DNA from: Azolla caroliniana
Taxonomy: Eukaryota > Polypodiophyta
Assembly (NCBI GenBank): GCA_043228905.1
Contig: JBHGNT010000015.1
Coordinates: forward strand, 15,500,001-15,564,000
Length of the DNA stretch: 64,000 bases
Direction: 5' to 3'
Both the position numbers and the translations under genes were made by a program. Below are positions 23,401 to 31,948 of this stretch, piece after piece; position 1 is the first letter of the stretch; the number at the start of each line of letters is the position of its first letter. The notes beneath the pieces are model-generated. The model searched no databases. It was not told where the DNA came from and worked only from the letters and a program-made list of their open reading frames with translations.

Positions 23401-23920
23401 AGGTGTGTCCTATGTAGGCCGGATCTCGTAGACTAGGGTCCGATGCAACCCCTTTGATTCTCGACGCGCTGTCCTCCGGTAAGGGTGCCGCGACTGGCCT
23501 TACCTTCCGGTCCACAGTCTTGTACTTGGTGCTTACGTGGGCCGTCCGAACTGACTCGAGCCCTCGACCGAAGTCCGCGACGACTTCGTACATCTCCTCG
23601 GAACACACCGGTATCGTCCGGTCTTCGTTAAGGCCTTCTTCGACTACCTTTCCCAGCATTCCCAAGGTGTCGTCGAATGAGACCGCCTCCACGGCTCCGT
23701 TGATTTCCTCGTCAGGGCCGAGAACTCCGCACGCTCGAAGTCTCCCCTCCGCCTTTGTCTTCTCTCGGCCGCCGATGCCGACTATCGTACACGCTCCGCT
23801 GTCGGAGAACAAAAATCCCCTACCTATGGTACAAGGTTTCTTCGGTTTTATCGTACAGGTGTGGGGTTTTCCCGGGGTGTCCGGACTGTCGCGGCCCCAC
23901 GCCTTGGCAGCCCTCTCTAA
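20429..23920 (-). CDS. Element E Pol: RT, RNase H, integrase
   Basis: An open frame of 1163 codons if entered by -1 frameshift at 23920; the first possible internal starts are further in. RT lies at about residues 200-430: YSNRWFTVPKKNGSLRF, DLYSGYDQF, TMRTPLGL, and the catalytic box PFLDDIPIKG (near plus 22755), so the usual YxDD is FLDD. RNase H covers about 520-650 (ITVDTSPTGIGWV). The integrase zinc finger is HDSPWAGHRG with CESCQ. The DDE residues are in VDLVTMPM, IVADRGEL and NPEANGKVERG. A GPY/F module (RRWFGPYTV) precedes an acidic end, and no chromodomain is seen. The RT wording resembles fungal-type Gypsy elements that I recall, an inference from memory. Frame, motifs and LTR identity suggest an active enzyme. 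Confidence 0.93.
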   Translation of the reverse strand, partial: LERAAKAWGRDSPDTPGKPHTCTIKPKKPCTIGRGFLFSDSGACTIVGIGGREKTKAEGRLRACGVLGPDEEINGAVEAVSFDDTLGMLGKVVEEGLNEDRTIPVCSEEMYEVVADFGRGLESVRTAHVSTKYKTVDRKVRPVAAPLPEDSASRIKGVASDPSLRDPAYIGHTFTDETLRELKIGGGGFLLPAEEDRFRRMLGRHGKAFAFSPEEIGCVDPTIVEPMVIFTVPHVPWNLKPIPVPRAHIPKLMELLRQKVDMGILEPSSAPYSNRWFTVPKKNGSLRFIQDLQPVNRVTIRNAGIGPTIDEFAEAFAGRSIYSVGDLYSGYDQFQLAVESRDITTMRTPLGLVRMCTLLQGGTNSVAHMVNAMNKVLRDCIPDITMPFLDDIPIKGCPVEEKDETIGPDGCRRFVATHIDDCEKVLQRLEDARLTFSGEKSAFGQSEIMVVGHLCGPYGRKPSPAKVEAISAMKPDCSSVTEVRRFLGACAFYHIWIPHYAHVAEPLYGLLKKGRRFEWLDEHAESVRKLKEALAAAPALRKAVYGKGTPVFITVDTSPTGIGWVVNQEDEDGNRFPIRFGAKVLSERQQGYAQVKRELWGIVSAVKADKDYLIGTEVIIETDCLPILGMVSGCATPDLAMLRWIAYIKSLDPEIRHISGKDNAMADMLSRARFDDEGGMVSEDEEVGVDFFEAAYITTDGMSTPALNEFDASKYDGEWLQIGGFLKTMTPDASWTKDEANRIRKKAYRFFLRDGHLWKHPKKRNGVPLRVVAMKEEQEELLAAYHDSPWAGHRGTWATFEKLKGKYWWPGLYQDVHRFVTTCESCQMHSIVRHRDELHPTYPPAIHFKWMVDLVTMPMGVGQMRYLVLAREDLTNQVEGRALQNKTTAAVCRFLIEDVICRYGCVGKIVADRGELDAEEAAELFDRLGVKLSLTTAYNPEANGKVERGHGPIVKALVRACGGQVGNWPRLLPYALWADRTTHSSVTGYMPTELMFGQGPIMPMERTISSWATVDWRDEMSREELLAARIRQLERRPEDVETAAERIRVARIKNKARFDRTHRLRPKKIEQGDWVLIYDSSLDNQHRATRKFARRWFGPYTVQSANDNGTYHLAELDGTRIAIPVAGKRIKAFKKRHDDEPDPILLDSSDDRSEAEEGPAGEE

Positions 23921-23926
23921 AAATCC
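23916..23926 (-). promoter_or_regulatory. Putative -1 frameshift site at gag-protease stop
   Basis: The minus strand reads GAT TTT TAG in the gag frame. The run of five T lets the P-site TTT re-pair one base back, giving TTA GAG AGG in the pol frame, which is open from here to the end of Pol. This is not the classic X XXY YYZ heptamer, so it is tentative. Confidence 0.45.
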
Positions 23927-26043
23927 TCTCGGTTATCGGAACCGAGGGAGTCGCGGTTACGCTCGTGGTTCGGCCTAACCGTCAAAAACTGGACCGAATG
24001 GCGCCCGTCCTGGCTCTTGACCCGCGCATAGGCCGAACCATTGTCCAGCACCTTGGTCTCCATTCGCGCCGCCGTGATGTACGGCTCTCCCAGTATGACC
24101 GGATGCGAGGACGTCTCCTGCACGAAGAAGTGCTGGTCAATCTCGACGTCGCCGATCTTGACTCGCACATTCGGACAGGCCCCGTGCAGTTCCTCGGTGG
24201 CGCGCGTTGCTGCCCTTATTTTCCACCCGTGCTTGGTGTTGATCGGCCATTTGCCCTTCTTATAGAAGTCCATGGACATCAAATTGATCTCCGATCCGTG
24301 GTCTACCAAAGCTATCACCGGTTCCTGGACATCGCCGATCTTCACCGGGGTTTCCGTGGTCGCTCGGGCCCAGTGCGGTCTCGGATAGTGGCTTTCCGCC
24401 CACTCGTCTCCCAGCGCCATGTCGTCTAGGTGCGTCGTCCGTACTTCCGCCGGTCTTTCCGGTTCTGTCTCCGTTGACAGCCTCTTCCGTTTCACCAAGT
24501 CCACGATGGAGTCGTGGAACTCCTTCTTGGCGATTCCCAGCACCTCCCGTAGCGACAGCTCCACCTTGCTGTCGAGGATCCGTTCCTCCAGGACCTTTCG
24601 TAAGTCCGTGGTTCTTTCTATCTCCGTCCCCAGACGGTACCCGCCCTTCTGGGGTTTATCTTGCGTACCGGCCCCGCCGGCTTCGTCCCGTCGTGGCCCG
24701 GACCGGGTCTCGTATCGTTGTGAGGGCCCGGTCGTCCCGGGTTTCCCCACCCGCTTCTCTTCCACCAGAGCCTCGTAGTTCCTGCAAGCGGCTTCCACGA
24801 AGCCCGTCTTTTCCTCGACCGGGTCGCTCCACCCGGTCATCTCCCGTACCCGTTTCTCCGCACGGTCCGATTCCTCCCTCTTCATCCTCGTATCGGCAAG
24901 GCCTTCCAACACCGTCGGCCAGAATCCGGCTTTGCTTCCTCTTCGGGCCTCGTTGCCCCCGACTCGAATACCGGCCGACGCCGAGTAGTGGACGGTTTCC
25001 GCATGTCGGGCCGCCGCCTCTTCCATCAATCTCTTCATTCCGCCTCGCCCGTCGTTTCGGTTTAGGGCCCTTCTCGTGTCGTTGGCGTGAACCCGGCCTT
25101 CCCATAGGTATACCACCCGGTTCTTCAGCGCCTCTGCGAAATCGCCGCAGTCTTTTCGGATGTGGCCGACCCCGTCGCACCACATGCACCTGTTCCCTGC
25201 CGCCGGCCGTCGGTCACGAGCAGGTCCTCCGCCTTCTCTGCGGGCTTGTGCGATTTGGAGGTCTTTTATCGCCCTCGTCAGTTCCTCCAACGCAGCTCCT
25301 CCAGTCGTGCCTCTGATCACGCCGGTCGGAGCTGAACCGGATTCCAGCCACTCCCGAGTCTCTTCCCTTCGCACCGGCTGCGCCGGCTCGAGTTTCCTCG
25401 CCGCGACTGAGCCCGACCCGGTTGCTCTGTCATCCTCCCATTCTCGCCGTTTGTCGAAACGGCCGCAGGCTCTCTTGACCGCCGCCCAGTCGGCTGTCAG
25501 CCCGTCTTCGGTTTCTAGCAGGGCGCCCACGTGACTCCGATCCCTCTCGTCAACCGATTTGACGAACAGCAGGACCCGGCTTGTATCCAGGACCATCCTG
25601 TCAAGCGCCGAAAGGCGCGCGAAGTTCTCCTCGAACTCCCGGAGGAGTGCCGACGCATTCCTTCCTTTCCCGGGAGACTCCACCCACTCCATGAAGCTTC
25701 GCTTCGAAAGCCGGAGCGCGTCGTCCAGTCCGTATTTTTCCAGGAGCCGACCTTCGAACTCCTCCCAGGTACGGCTCTCCGCCCGCACCTCGAGCACCTC
25801 CGCGTGGATGCTCGGCATCGCCACTCGGGGAAAACCGGCAAGACGCCTGTCTTCCGGAATGTCCCGCATTAACATTTCCGCACCGTAGGACGCCAGGTAC
25901 TTCGTGGCATCTTTTCCGGTGAATCGACCGATCGTTCCGACGACCGCCTCAATAGCTCTATCGAGGGCGCCGGTGCCCTCGCGCGCGCTTACTATCCGAT
26001 CCACGGCCGAAGCCATGGCCTCTGCAAGATCCGCCCCCTTCAT
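23917..26043 (-). CDS. Element E Gag-protease
   Basis: A 708-codon frame starting MKGADLAEAM just inside the PBS. Residues 1-200 are a Ty3-type capsid (IGRFTGKDATKYL, WEEFEGRLLEKYG). A zinc knuckle CMWCDGVGHIRKDC (near plus 25165) binds RNA. A charged, Arg-rich middle follows. The C-terminus is a retropepsin with ALVDHGSEIN as the active-site loop (near plus 24292), where His takes the place usually held by Ser or Thr, and HPVILGEPYI as the second conserved strand. Protease is thus fused to gag and Pol is reached separately. G, H and M carry related gags. Confidence 0.93.
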   Translation of the reverse strand: MKGADLAEAMASAVDRIVSAREGTGALDRAIEAVVGTIGRFTGKDATKYLASYGAEMLMRDIPEDRRLAGFPRVAMPSIHAEVLEVRAESRTWEEFEGRLLEKYGLDDALRLSKRSFMEWVESPGKGRNASALLREFEENFARLSALDRMVLDTSRVLLFVKSVDERDRSHVGALLETEDGLTADWAAVKRACGRFDKRREWEDDRATGSGSVAARKLEPAQPVRREETREWLESGSAPTGVIRGTTGGAALEELTRAIKDLQIAQARREGGGPARDRRPAAGNRCMWCDGVGHIRKDCGDFAEALKNRVVYLWEGRVHANDTRRALNRNDGRGGMKRLMEEAAARHAETVHYSASAGIRVGGNEARRGSKAGFWPTVLEGLADTRMKREESDRAEKRVREMTGWSDPVEEKTGFVEAACRNYEALVEEKRVGKPGTTGPSQRYETRSGPRRDEAGGAGTQDKPQKGGYRLGTEIERTTDLRKVLEERILDSKVELSLREVLGIAKKEFHDSIVDLVKRKRLSTETEPERPAEVRTTHLDDMALGDEWAESHYPRPHWARATTETPVKIGDVQEPVIALVDHGSEINLMSMDFYKKGKWPINTKHGWKIRAATRATEELHGACPNVRVKIGDVEIDQHFFVQETSSHPVILGEPYITAARMETKVLDNGSAYARVKSQDGRHSVQFLTVRPNHERNRDSLGSDNREDF

Positions 26044-26065
26044 TTCCTACTCTTCTGCCGCCTCT

Positions 26066-26083
26066 TTCACGTCGGGTTCACCA
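26066..26083 (-). other. Element E primer-binding site (tRNA-Trp)
   Basis: The minus strand reads TGGTGAACCCGACGTGAA, an 18-nt match to the complement of the plant tRNA-Trp 3' end as I recall it (ending TTCACGTCGGGTTCACCA). It lies 3 bp from the LTR. Confidence 0.85.
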
Positions 26084-26086
26084 AGA

Positions 26087-26784
26087 TGTCGGGGTTGCTA
26101 CGCCCTTGCGTGCTGAAAGGAGGAGGGACCACGGGGGTCTTGGACCGAAGAGCAAGAGAGAGAGGAGTAAGAGCGAGAGACCCGATTACACAGAACCGAA
26201 GATTGCATAGGGACACGGCCCAACGAACAGAGATCACAAATAAACGCCGACGCAGATGGACGCAACAACGAAAGATATGTACTTATGAATGCAAGAAAAT
26301 AACAGACTAAAGTATTACAACCCACGGTGGGGCACGAAATAGATACTAACGAAAACGAACAGGGCGGCGAACAGATGCCGACCCCTGTATGTCGCGACGC
26401 ACAGAAAGGGAAAACAGGTCGGAGGTGCTGCAGGACGCGCTCGGGGCGTTCCACGGAACAGCGCAAGCCTCCTCGAAACCTGCACAGGTACGCGATGGAG
26501 CAGAAGGCAGAGAAGGCAGGAGTGAGAGAGAAGCTCCGAAATCGGTTTGGCAGCACTTCGTCCTCTCCGCGCGAGATATCCCCCTTCTAGTCTTCCTCTT
26601 CCTTTTTTTTTAGCCCCCCAAGAGGCCGTTTGGCATTAACTGCATACCAACCGAATCTACCCACCTAGGATCCTCGTATGTACCTACTTCGTCCTTAGGT
26701 ACTTCTTGGCGCGCGTGTGTGTGTAGAGCCGTTTCCCACGCCTTGTTCCTCCGATTCCTCTTGTGGGCGGTTTTCTTCACGACA
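26087..26784 (-). repeat. Element E 5' LTR
   Basis: 698 bp, essentially identical to 19659-20356. Confidence 0.95.
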
Positions 26785-27875
26785 ACGTCTCCTATGCCGG
26801 CAATCCGGCACGTACCTTCATTTCCCATCCAAACACAGCCATGCTCACCGGCTGTGTAGGATGAGAAGTATCTTCTTTCCGGGGTCAGGTGGAACGACGC
26901 TCCGGAATCGACCACCCAGGTAGTCTCATCGCCGGCAATGTTTAGTTCACCTTCTTCGGTGATGAGCATGATCTCCTCTTCACTTGCCGCGAGTGCCGTC
27001 GTTCCTTTCCGGTCCTGCCCTCGCCGATCCGAACCATTCCGGTCCGTGGCTCCCCGGTAAGCACCGTTCCGTTCCGAAGACTTCTTCGAATCGGTGTCGT
27101 CGGCTCCATTGTCTTTTCGGTAATGCCGACAATTCTTTCGGAAGTGCCCCGGCTTCCCACAGTGGAAGCATGTGGGCCTTCCTCTTGACTGCGACTGGGT
27201 CCCCGACTTCTCCCGTCTTTGCGGACTCCGGTTCCGTTGTCTTCCCCGATCCGATTCGGTAAGCAGCATCTTCGGATCGGAGGCCGGTTCTTTATCTCTC
27301 CGACGCGCTTCTTCGTTCAAAATGCTTGTCTTTACCGTTTGTAGAGACAAGTTATCTTCGGTGCAGGAGGTGCTGAGAGTCACCACCAAGTTCTCCTAGC
27401 TTTCCGGCAATGTACACATCAGCATGATGGCTTGCATTGCATCCTCCAACGGGAACTTGATCGCCGCAAGCTGGTTCACGAATCCCATGAACGTGCTTAC
27501 GTGTTCCACCATACTCTCGCCGTCCCGGTACTTGAGGTTCACTATCTTCCTCATCAGGGAGGTCCGGTTCAACGCATTCTTCCTCTCGTAGAGGCCCGAC
27601 AGCTTCTGCCACATCTCATATGCGTTGGTGTTGTTCGCCACATGTTGTAGGACGCTCACGTCGACGTATTGCCGAATGGTTGCAACGGCTTTCCGGTTCA
27701 GAAGCCTCCATTCCGTCTCAAGTACCCCCTTGGGTATTTCCGACCTGTCGATCGGTTCATACAGGTCCCGAACAATGAGTAGATCCTCCATCTTTATCTT
27801 CCAGTCGGCGTAGTTCTGCGCATTCAGCACCATCATCCCCGGCTGCCCGCTGCTGCCGCCTTCCATTTTCTGCAC
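26785..27875 (-). pseudogene. Element D gag and protease (one nonsense codon)
   Basis: Starts MQKMEGGSSG six bases inside the PBS. Residues 1-160 are a Copia gag (NYADWKIKMEDLL, LYERKNALNRTSLMRKI). A TAG at about 27394 stands where the related element A has a Trp codon (DSWETL), so this is a point nonsense. Beyond it the frame continues through the zinc knuckle CFHCGKPGHFRKNC (near plus 27155) and the protease signature VVDSGASFHLTP (near plus 26905). E is inserted at ACGT (26785-26788). One stop and one insertion are the only lesions I can see in D's gag-pol. Confidence 0.92.
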
Positions 27876-27882
27876 TGCAGTC

Positions 27883-27894
27883 GCTCTGATACCA
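27883..27894 (-). other. Element D primer-binding site (initiator-Met tRNA)
   Basis: Minus-strand TGGTATCAGAGC, 3 bp from the 5' LTR. Confidence 0.9.
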
Positions 27895-27897
27895 GAT

Positions 27898-28490
27898 TGT
27901 TAGGAATTGACGCTTACAAACCTTCACCTCTCGGCCACAACCGAGGAAACACGAATCAATGCAGCAGTAAACGAAAAACACAGAGAGAGACTCGAATGCA
28001 TAGGGTTTAGCGTGGAAAACCCTAGACGGGAAAAACCACGGGAGTGCAAGACTCCAACTATCAGTATACGCAGGGAATGTACAATGGCGAGCTGCAAGGC
28101 GACGACCTTGAGCTCGCTGTCCTCGCCACAGGCGGCGGTATTACACAGAGGCGTCGACCTCTTCCTTTCTCTCTCTCTCTCACTCTTTCTCTCGGCTGCT
28201 CTCACTTCGCTCCCTCTAAGTGGAAAACAGAAAAATGAGCAACAACTACAAAACTGTTTGCCCTAAGTCATATTTATACACATATGACTTTCGGGCTATT
28301 TACAAATATAGCCTCAAGGGCCCTTGGCAAACATATTCACAAATATGTCCCCGCATCCGGATCTCTCTCCGGGTACATTCGTCATCCGGCTCCGTAGCCG
28401 GGGTCTTCATCATCCGAATCCGGAACCGGGTCTTCATTCCCGATTCCTGGACATCCGACCATCCCATCCGGAGGGACCGTAATCCCAACA
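27898..28490 (-). repeat. Element D 5' LTR
   Basis: 593 bp, nearly identical to 16045-16652 apart from a 15-bp deletion near 28430 and a few substitutions. Confidence 0.93.
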
Positions 28491-28655
28491 TTAACTACCT
28501 AGTAATCTAAGCTATTACTAGGCTTTCGGTTATTGCCGGATCCGGCTAACCGGCTCCCCAGCTCACCGGCTCACCGATCCGGCTCATCCTTCCAATGCCG
28601 ATCCTGCTCAAGCTTATTCAGCTGATCCGGATCCGGTTGAACTTGCCGCTCGATA
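28491..28655 (-). repeat. Element C 5' LTR, outer part
   Basis: Begins with the TTAAC duplicate made by D and matches 11051-11245. The terminal bases are altered (TATCGAG for TGTTGAG). GGTTC follows as C's TSD. Confidence 0.85.
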
Positions 28656-29043
28656 GGTTCATTAGTCCTTGGAAGGAATTAATGTGCTCCACCATGGTAG
28701 AACCATCTTGATACCGGAGTCTCACGATTTTCCTGAAAACAGAGACTCTGTTCACTGCGTTCTTGTTCTCAAACATTACGCCAATCTTCTTCCAGAGGAC
28801 GTCGTCACTCGTCTATTCATCAAAGTTGTTGTATAGACTCATGTCTATAAAACAACTTATATATGTTGCCGCCTTCAGGTGCATGACTTCCCAAGTTGAT
28901 GCATCGATCTTGTCTGGTCTTTTATCTCCAAACTGCACCGGCAACCATAGGTCTTTGCACACAAGCATGTCTCTCATCTTCAACTTCCACACTGAGTAGT
29001 TGGAGCTGATTAACTTGAACATGCCGCCGAATGAGTCTTCCAT
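28656..29043 (-). pseudogene. Element A gag N-terminal part
   Basis: Starts MEDSFGGMFKLISSNYSVWK directly beside the PBS, with the Copia gag pattern of an NYxxW motif and a later MVEH motif. The open part from the start covers 76 codons (29043-28813); the rest to 28656 continues in an interrupted frame and joins 10801 after removal of C. It aligns by eye with D's gag throughout. Confidence 0.85.
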
Positions 29044-29044
29044 C

Positions 29045-29056
29045 GCTCTGATACCA
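29045..29056 (-). other. Element A primer-binding site (initiator-Met tRNA)
   Basis: Minus-strand TGGTATCAGAGC, 3 bp from the LTR and overlapping the gag start region. Confidence 0.88.
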
Positions 29057-29059
29057 CTT

Positions 29060-29597
29060 TGTCAGGAATCGACCAGCCACAACTGGTTACATGTTCGTAT
29101 TCGAGTGTAGAAAACAAGAGAGCTAGTACATAGACAGGAAAACGTGAAGACAAAGAAAAACAAGTACAAAGAGACACCAAATGTTTAACGTGGAAACCCA
29201 AACTGGGAAAAAACCACGTGGATTCCACAAACTCCAAATAGATCATTATGGTAGGGAAGAAGTACAATGAGGAACTCGGAGGCAATGACCTCGAGTTCTC
29301 CTTCGTCTGACTGACGGCTACAAAGTTGCACTCTCACACTCTCACTCTTCCTCTCACAGTCACAGAGGCAACTACCTCCACACTCTGTCTGTAACAACTA
29401 ATGATCAACACACACATATCTATAAAGTTTCCCCTAGTTGTTTTTATACCAAATCAACTTTCAGGTTATTTACAAGTATGGCCCACAAGGGGCATTTTAG
29501 ACTATTTACAATTATAGTCTTCCGAATTGATTTCGGTTCTCAGTTACTCACCGACTCGGTTCTTCTCTTCCCATCCGGAGGGACTTGTTTCCCAACA
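29060..29597 (-). repeat. Element A 5' LTR
   Basis: 538 bp, TGTCAGGAATCG to TCCCAACA on the plus strand. It pairs with 1142-1681 and is followed by TATTG. Confidence 0.9.
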
Positions 29598-30359
29598 TAT
29601 TGGTTGTTGCTTCATCCCTATCATGTAATGGAACTCTACGATGAATATTAAGATGGAAATATTATTTTGTTGCAGAATATTTCATGTTCATAATGTTGTT
29701 TAGTAAGAATGTTAGCAACTTTGTGAGTATGAATATGCTAGTGTTTTCTGATGTTCTAGAGTCTAAAGGGTTTGGATCTATTGATGTTAAGGCTGAGGGC
29801 AATGTGGAAACTGTTGATGTTGTTGCGTGTTTAGAGGGCCCCATCTTGAAAGTAGATGTAGCAACTAACACAAATGATCTGGACATGCAAGTAGATCAAG
29901 CACGTTGCACAGATGATTTGATTTTGCAACTAGATGCAGAATGTGATAGTAGTGGGCTGATATCGATTAGAGAAGTATTTACATGCACAAATATGATACC
30001 AAGCCTGACAATACAATTGACTATACAAGAGCAAAACATGGTGAAGCCATGCCCAACAACTGCACAAGAGCAAAACGGGGTGAAACAAGACCCAATGACA
30101 CAGTCAACTGGGGTGTAAAGAGGAAAAGGTCACCAATTGTGTCAACAGAACCTGAGTTGATTGAAATTGATCGTGTACTACCAAGGCTTGGTGTAACAGA
30201 GGCTTAGTTGCAGGAATGGAAACCTAAACCGTTAGAAGAAGAAAGAAGAGCCTTGATCTTGGATCTTGATAAAGTCTTGATGAGTGTGCGATATATGACC
30301 CCAAGGAGGGGCGCGTATCAATTTTTGTCATGGGCTATGTATACCTCTCGCAACGAGAG
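29598..30359 (+). pseudogene. Unidentified coding remnant, right flank of element A
   Basis: A 144-codon frame (29684-30118) is rich in Val, Asp and Glu and ends with a short internal repeat (EQNMVKPCPTT / EQNGVKQDPMT). Coding-looking sequence continues in another frame to about 30290 (KRKRSPIVSTEPELIEIDR). I recognise no family. It may be the continuation of the remnant at 518-1060, split by A. Confidence 0.25.
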
Positions 30360-30365
30360 TTCCAC

Positions 30366-31183
30366 CTAACTATCGAGAATCCGCTCCTCTAAGACCTTTC
30401 GTAGATCTATCGCCTTCTCAATTTCCAAGCTCAGCTGGAAGCTCGGAAATTTCTCTTTTGCTCTCTCTTGTGAGCCAGTTGGACCACTATCACTTCTCTT
30501 TCGCCCTTCACCCAACACCCCTCTTCTCGTAGTTGGGACGATCGTCATCGTCCCCTCGTTTCATTCACGTCGTTTGTCAAAATGGTTGCATACTCTCTTA
30601 ACTACAACCTAATCGGTTGTGAGGCCGTCACCTGTCTCCAGGAGGAGACCCACCTTCTCATGATCGTGTGAGTCGATCAATTTTATGAAAAGAAGGACCT
30701 TAATTATATCGAGCACGGTCCAATCCAGCAATGAAAGACATGTGAACCGCTTCTTAAATTCTTGGAGAAGCGATGAGGTGTTCCTTTTTCAGGGATCTCA
30801 ACCCAATCCATGAGCTCCTATTTCGACATTCAGAGTGAGACGTTAATGTTGTTCCTCTCGAGGATTCGCTCCTCGAACTCTGCCTAGTTATGATAGTCGG
30901 ATTGTATTTCGAGCACCTCCACGTGATGCTCGACGTGATAATTCGGGGAAATCCAAACAACCGCCTATCCTCCATGATGTCCCGCATTAGCATTTCGGTC
31001 TTATAGGTCGCCATGTAGCTTATCACAACTTTATCATTAAATCGGCATGTCATGCAGACTATTGTTTCGATGGCCTTGTTGAGGCCACTCGCGTTTTCCT
31101 GAGCATTCACCAAGTGATCAACAGCCACCGCCATCACTTCCAAAGCTCGCTTCCCCTCATCTTGACTCCTTTGCCACCCTCTT
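30366..31183 (-). pseudogene. Element H: decayed Gypsy gag related to E
   Basis: On the minus strand the segment just inside the PBS parallels E's capsid (TEMLMRDIMEDRRLFGFPR against AEMLMRDIPEDRRLAGFPR). Near 30548-30366 it parallels a later part of E's gag (DLRKVLEERILDS). The zinc-knuckle region between these is missing, implying a deletion of about 0.8 kb. Stops and frame changes are frequent. No protease, RT or integrase of H remains. Confidence 0.75.
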
Positions 31184-31201
31184 TTCACGTCGGGTTCACC
31201 A
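31184..31201 (-). other. Element H primer-binding site (tRNA-Trp)
   Basis: The same 18 nt as in E (minus-strand TGGTGAACCCGACGTGAA), next to an LTR start at 31206. Confidence 0.8.
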
Positions 31202-31272
31202 AAGATGTTGCGGTATTTCCCGGGCACATGCCAGATCGGGACGGTACCACTAGAGTCTTTGTCCCAAGGAGC

Positions 31273-31340
<68 letters not shown>
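31273..31340. repeat. (GA)n microsatellite
   Basis: Nearly pure GA dinucleotide tract of about 68 bp. A further 24 bp of it reappears at 31810-31833 on the other side of the solo LTR. Confidence 0.95.
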
Positions 31341-31809
31341 TGTTGGGAAATCGGTCCCTCCGGATGGGATCCGATTATGAATGAAGAGGACCCGGTGAGA
31401 ACCAAAAGAGGAGACGTACTTGTAAATATGTTTTGAATAAGCCTATTGAGGCTATATTTGTAAATAGCCCTAAGTTCATATAAGTATATATATGACTTAG
31501 GGCAATCACTTTAGTGTGTTGGTAGTTGTCATATTTTATATGTGTATAACTGCTATATAGAGAGAGATAGAGATACAACACGATACTCTATTGTAACCGC
31601 CGCTCGGCAAAGAAACAGAACTCGAGGTCGCTGCCTACAAGTCTTTGATTGTACCTTTCTCATATAGTGATAGTTTGGAGTCTGTGGGCTCCCGAGGTTT
31701 TTTACCCTATTAGGGTTTTCCACGTAAATATTCGGTGTACTCTCTACTTCCCATTTCTGTGATTCAAGACTCGGTTGTGGCCGATCAATTTCCCGCGCTT
31801 TTCTTCACA
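31341..31809 (+). repeat. Solo LTR of the A/D Copia lineage in GA tract
   Basis: 469 bp, TGTTGGGAAATCGG to CTTCTTCACA, flanked by AGAGA on both sides; the TSD is weak evidence because the target is GA-rich. It contains the AGTCATA-type hairpin promoter region (about 31465-31505). Confidence 0.75.
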
Positions 31810-31948
31810 AGAGAGAGAGACAGAGAGAGAGATTATACGGTTCACTTACCGGATAAGGTCACTGACACACGGGCCCGGGCACGCAGTTGATCCGGTCCTA
31901 TCTTTGGACACCGGATGATGAACGTGAAGAGGATAGCGCAGAATATAG

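Larger units (their letters stand above)
19659..26784 (-). mobile_element. Element E: young autonomous Gypsy retrotransposon
   Basis: Two 698-bp LTRs differ at about two positions (one near 19730 against 26158, one near 20003 against 26431). TSD ACGT lies at 19655-19658 and 26785-26788, and D's frame resumes cleanly. It has an 18-nt tRNA-Trp PBS, a PPT, and two long frames: gag-protease, and pol overlapping it by -1. The base composition is clearly more GC-rich than the Copia DNA around it. It is probably a recent arrival and possibly still functional. Confidence 0.95.
16045..28490 (-). mobile_element. Element D: near-intact Copia inserted in C 5' LTR
   Basis: LTRs of 608 and 593 bp are nearly identical, differing by a few substitutions and one 15-bp indel. 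TSD TTAAC lies at 16040-16044 and 28491-28495. The PBS is complementary to initiator-Met tRNA and a PPT lies beside the 3' LTR. With E removed, the coding region is one long gag-pol frame (roughly 1360 codons) with a single visible nonsense codon. It belongs to the same lineage as A. Own length is about 5.3 kb, plus E (7126 bp). Confidence 0.94.
10802..28655 (-). mobile_element. Element C: Copia retrotransposon inserted in A gag
   Basis: Minus-strand Copia of the B/J lineage with TSD GGTTC (10797-10801 and 28656-28660). Removing C restores an open frame through A's gag. Its 5' LTR is split by element D at 16044/28491. The inner end of that LTR piece has TATCGAG where the 3' LTR has TGTTGAG. 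Own sequence is about 5.4 kb; the rest of the span is D with E inside. Confidence 0.9.
1142..29597 (-). mobile_element. Element A: old Copia retrotransposon, host of nested insertions
   Basis: Order on the minus strand: 5' LTR (29060-29597), initiator-Met PBS (29045-29056), gag (29043 to 28656), interruption by C, the rest of gag and protease, integrase, RT and RNase H (10801 to 7356), interruption by B, the RNase H end (1854 to 1682), then the 3' LTR (1681 to 1142). The frame can be followed across both insertion points. TATTG flanks both sides (1137-1141 and 29598-29602), although the left LTR lacks the outer bases present on the right. Many stops and frameshifts show it is dead. Confidence 0.85.
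31206..31948 (-). repeat. Element H 5' LTR fragment, interrupted
   Basis: The LTR begins TGTTGCGGTA (plus strand) and keeps a degraded form of the E/G/M LTR-end block (GTACCACTAGAGTCTTTGTC). It runs into a GA microsatellite that is split by a solo LTR (31341-31809) and continues to about 31948. The outer end is not identifiable. Confidence 0.5.

Noticed and set aside
24474-25316. 280-codon plus-strand open frame
   Set aside because: Antisense shadow of E's GC-rich gag; Pro/Arg/Ser-rich with no domain, while the minus strand carries a clear gag with zinc knuckle.
19659-26784. Whole contig being fungal because E and I look fungal-like
   Set aside because: The Copia PBS matches plant initiator-Met tRNA and E's PBS matches plant tRNA-Trp; E and I sit inside plant-type Copia elements with TSDs.
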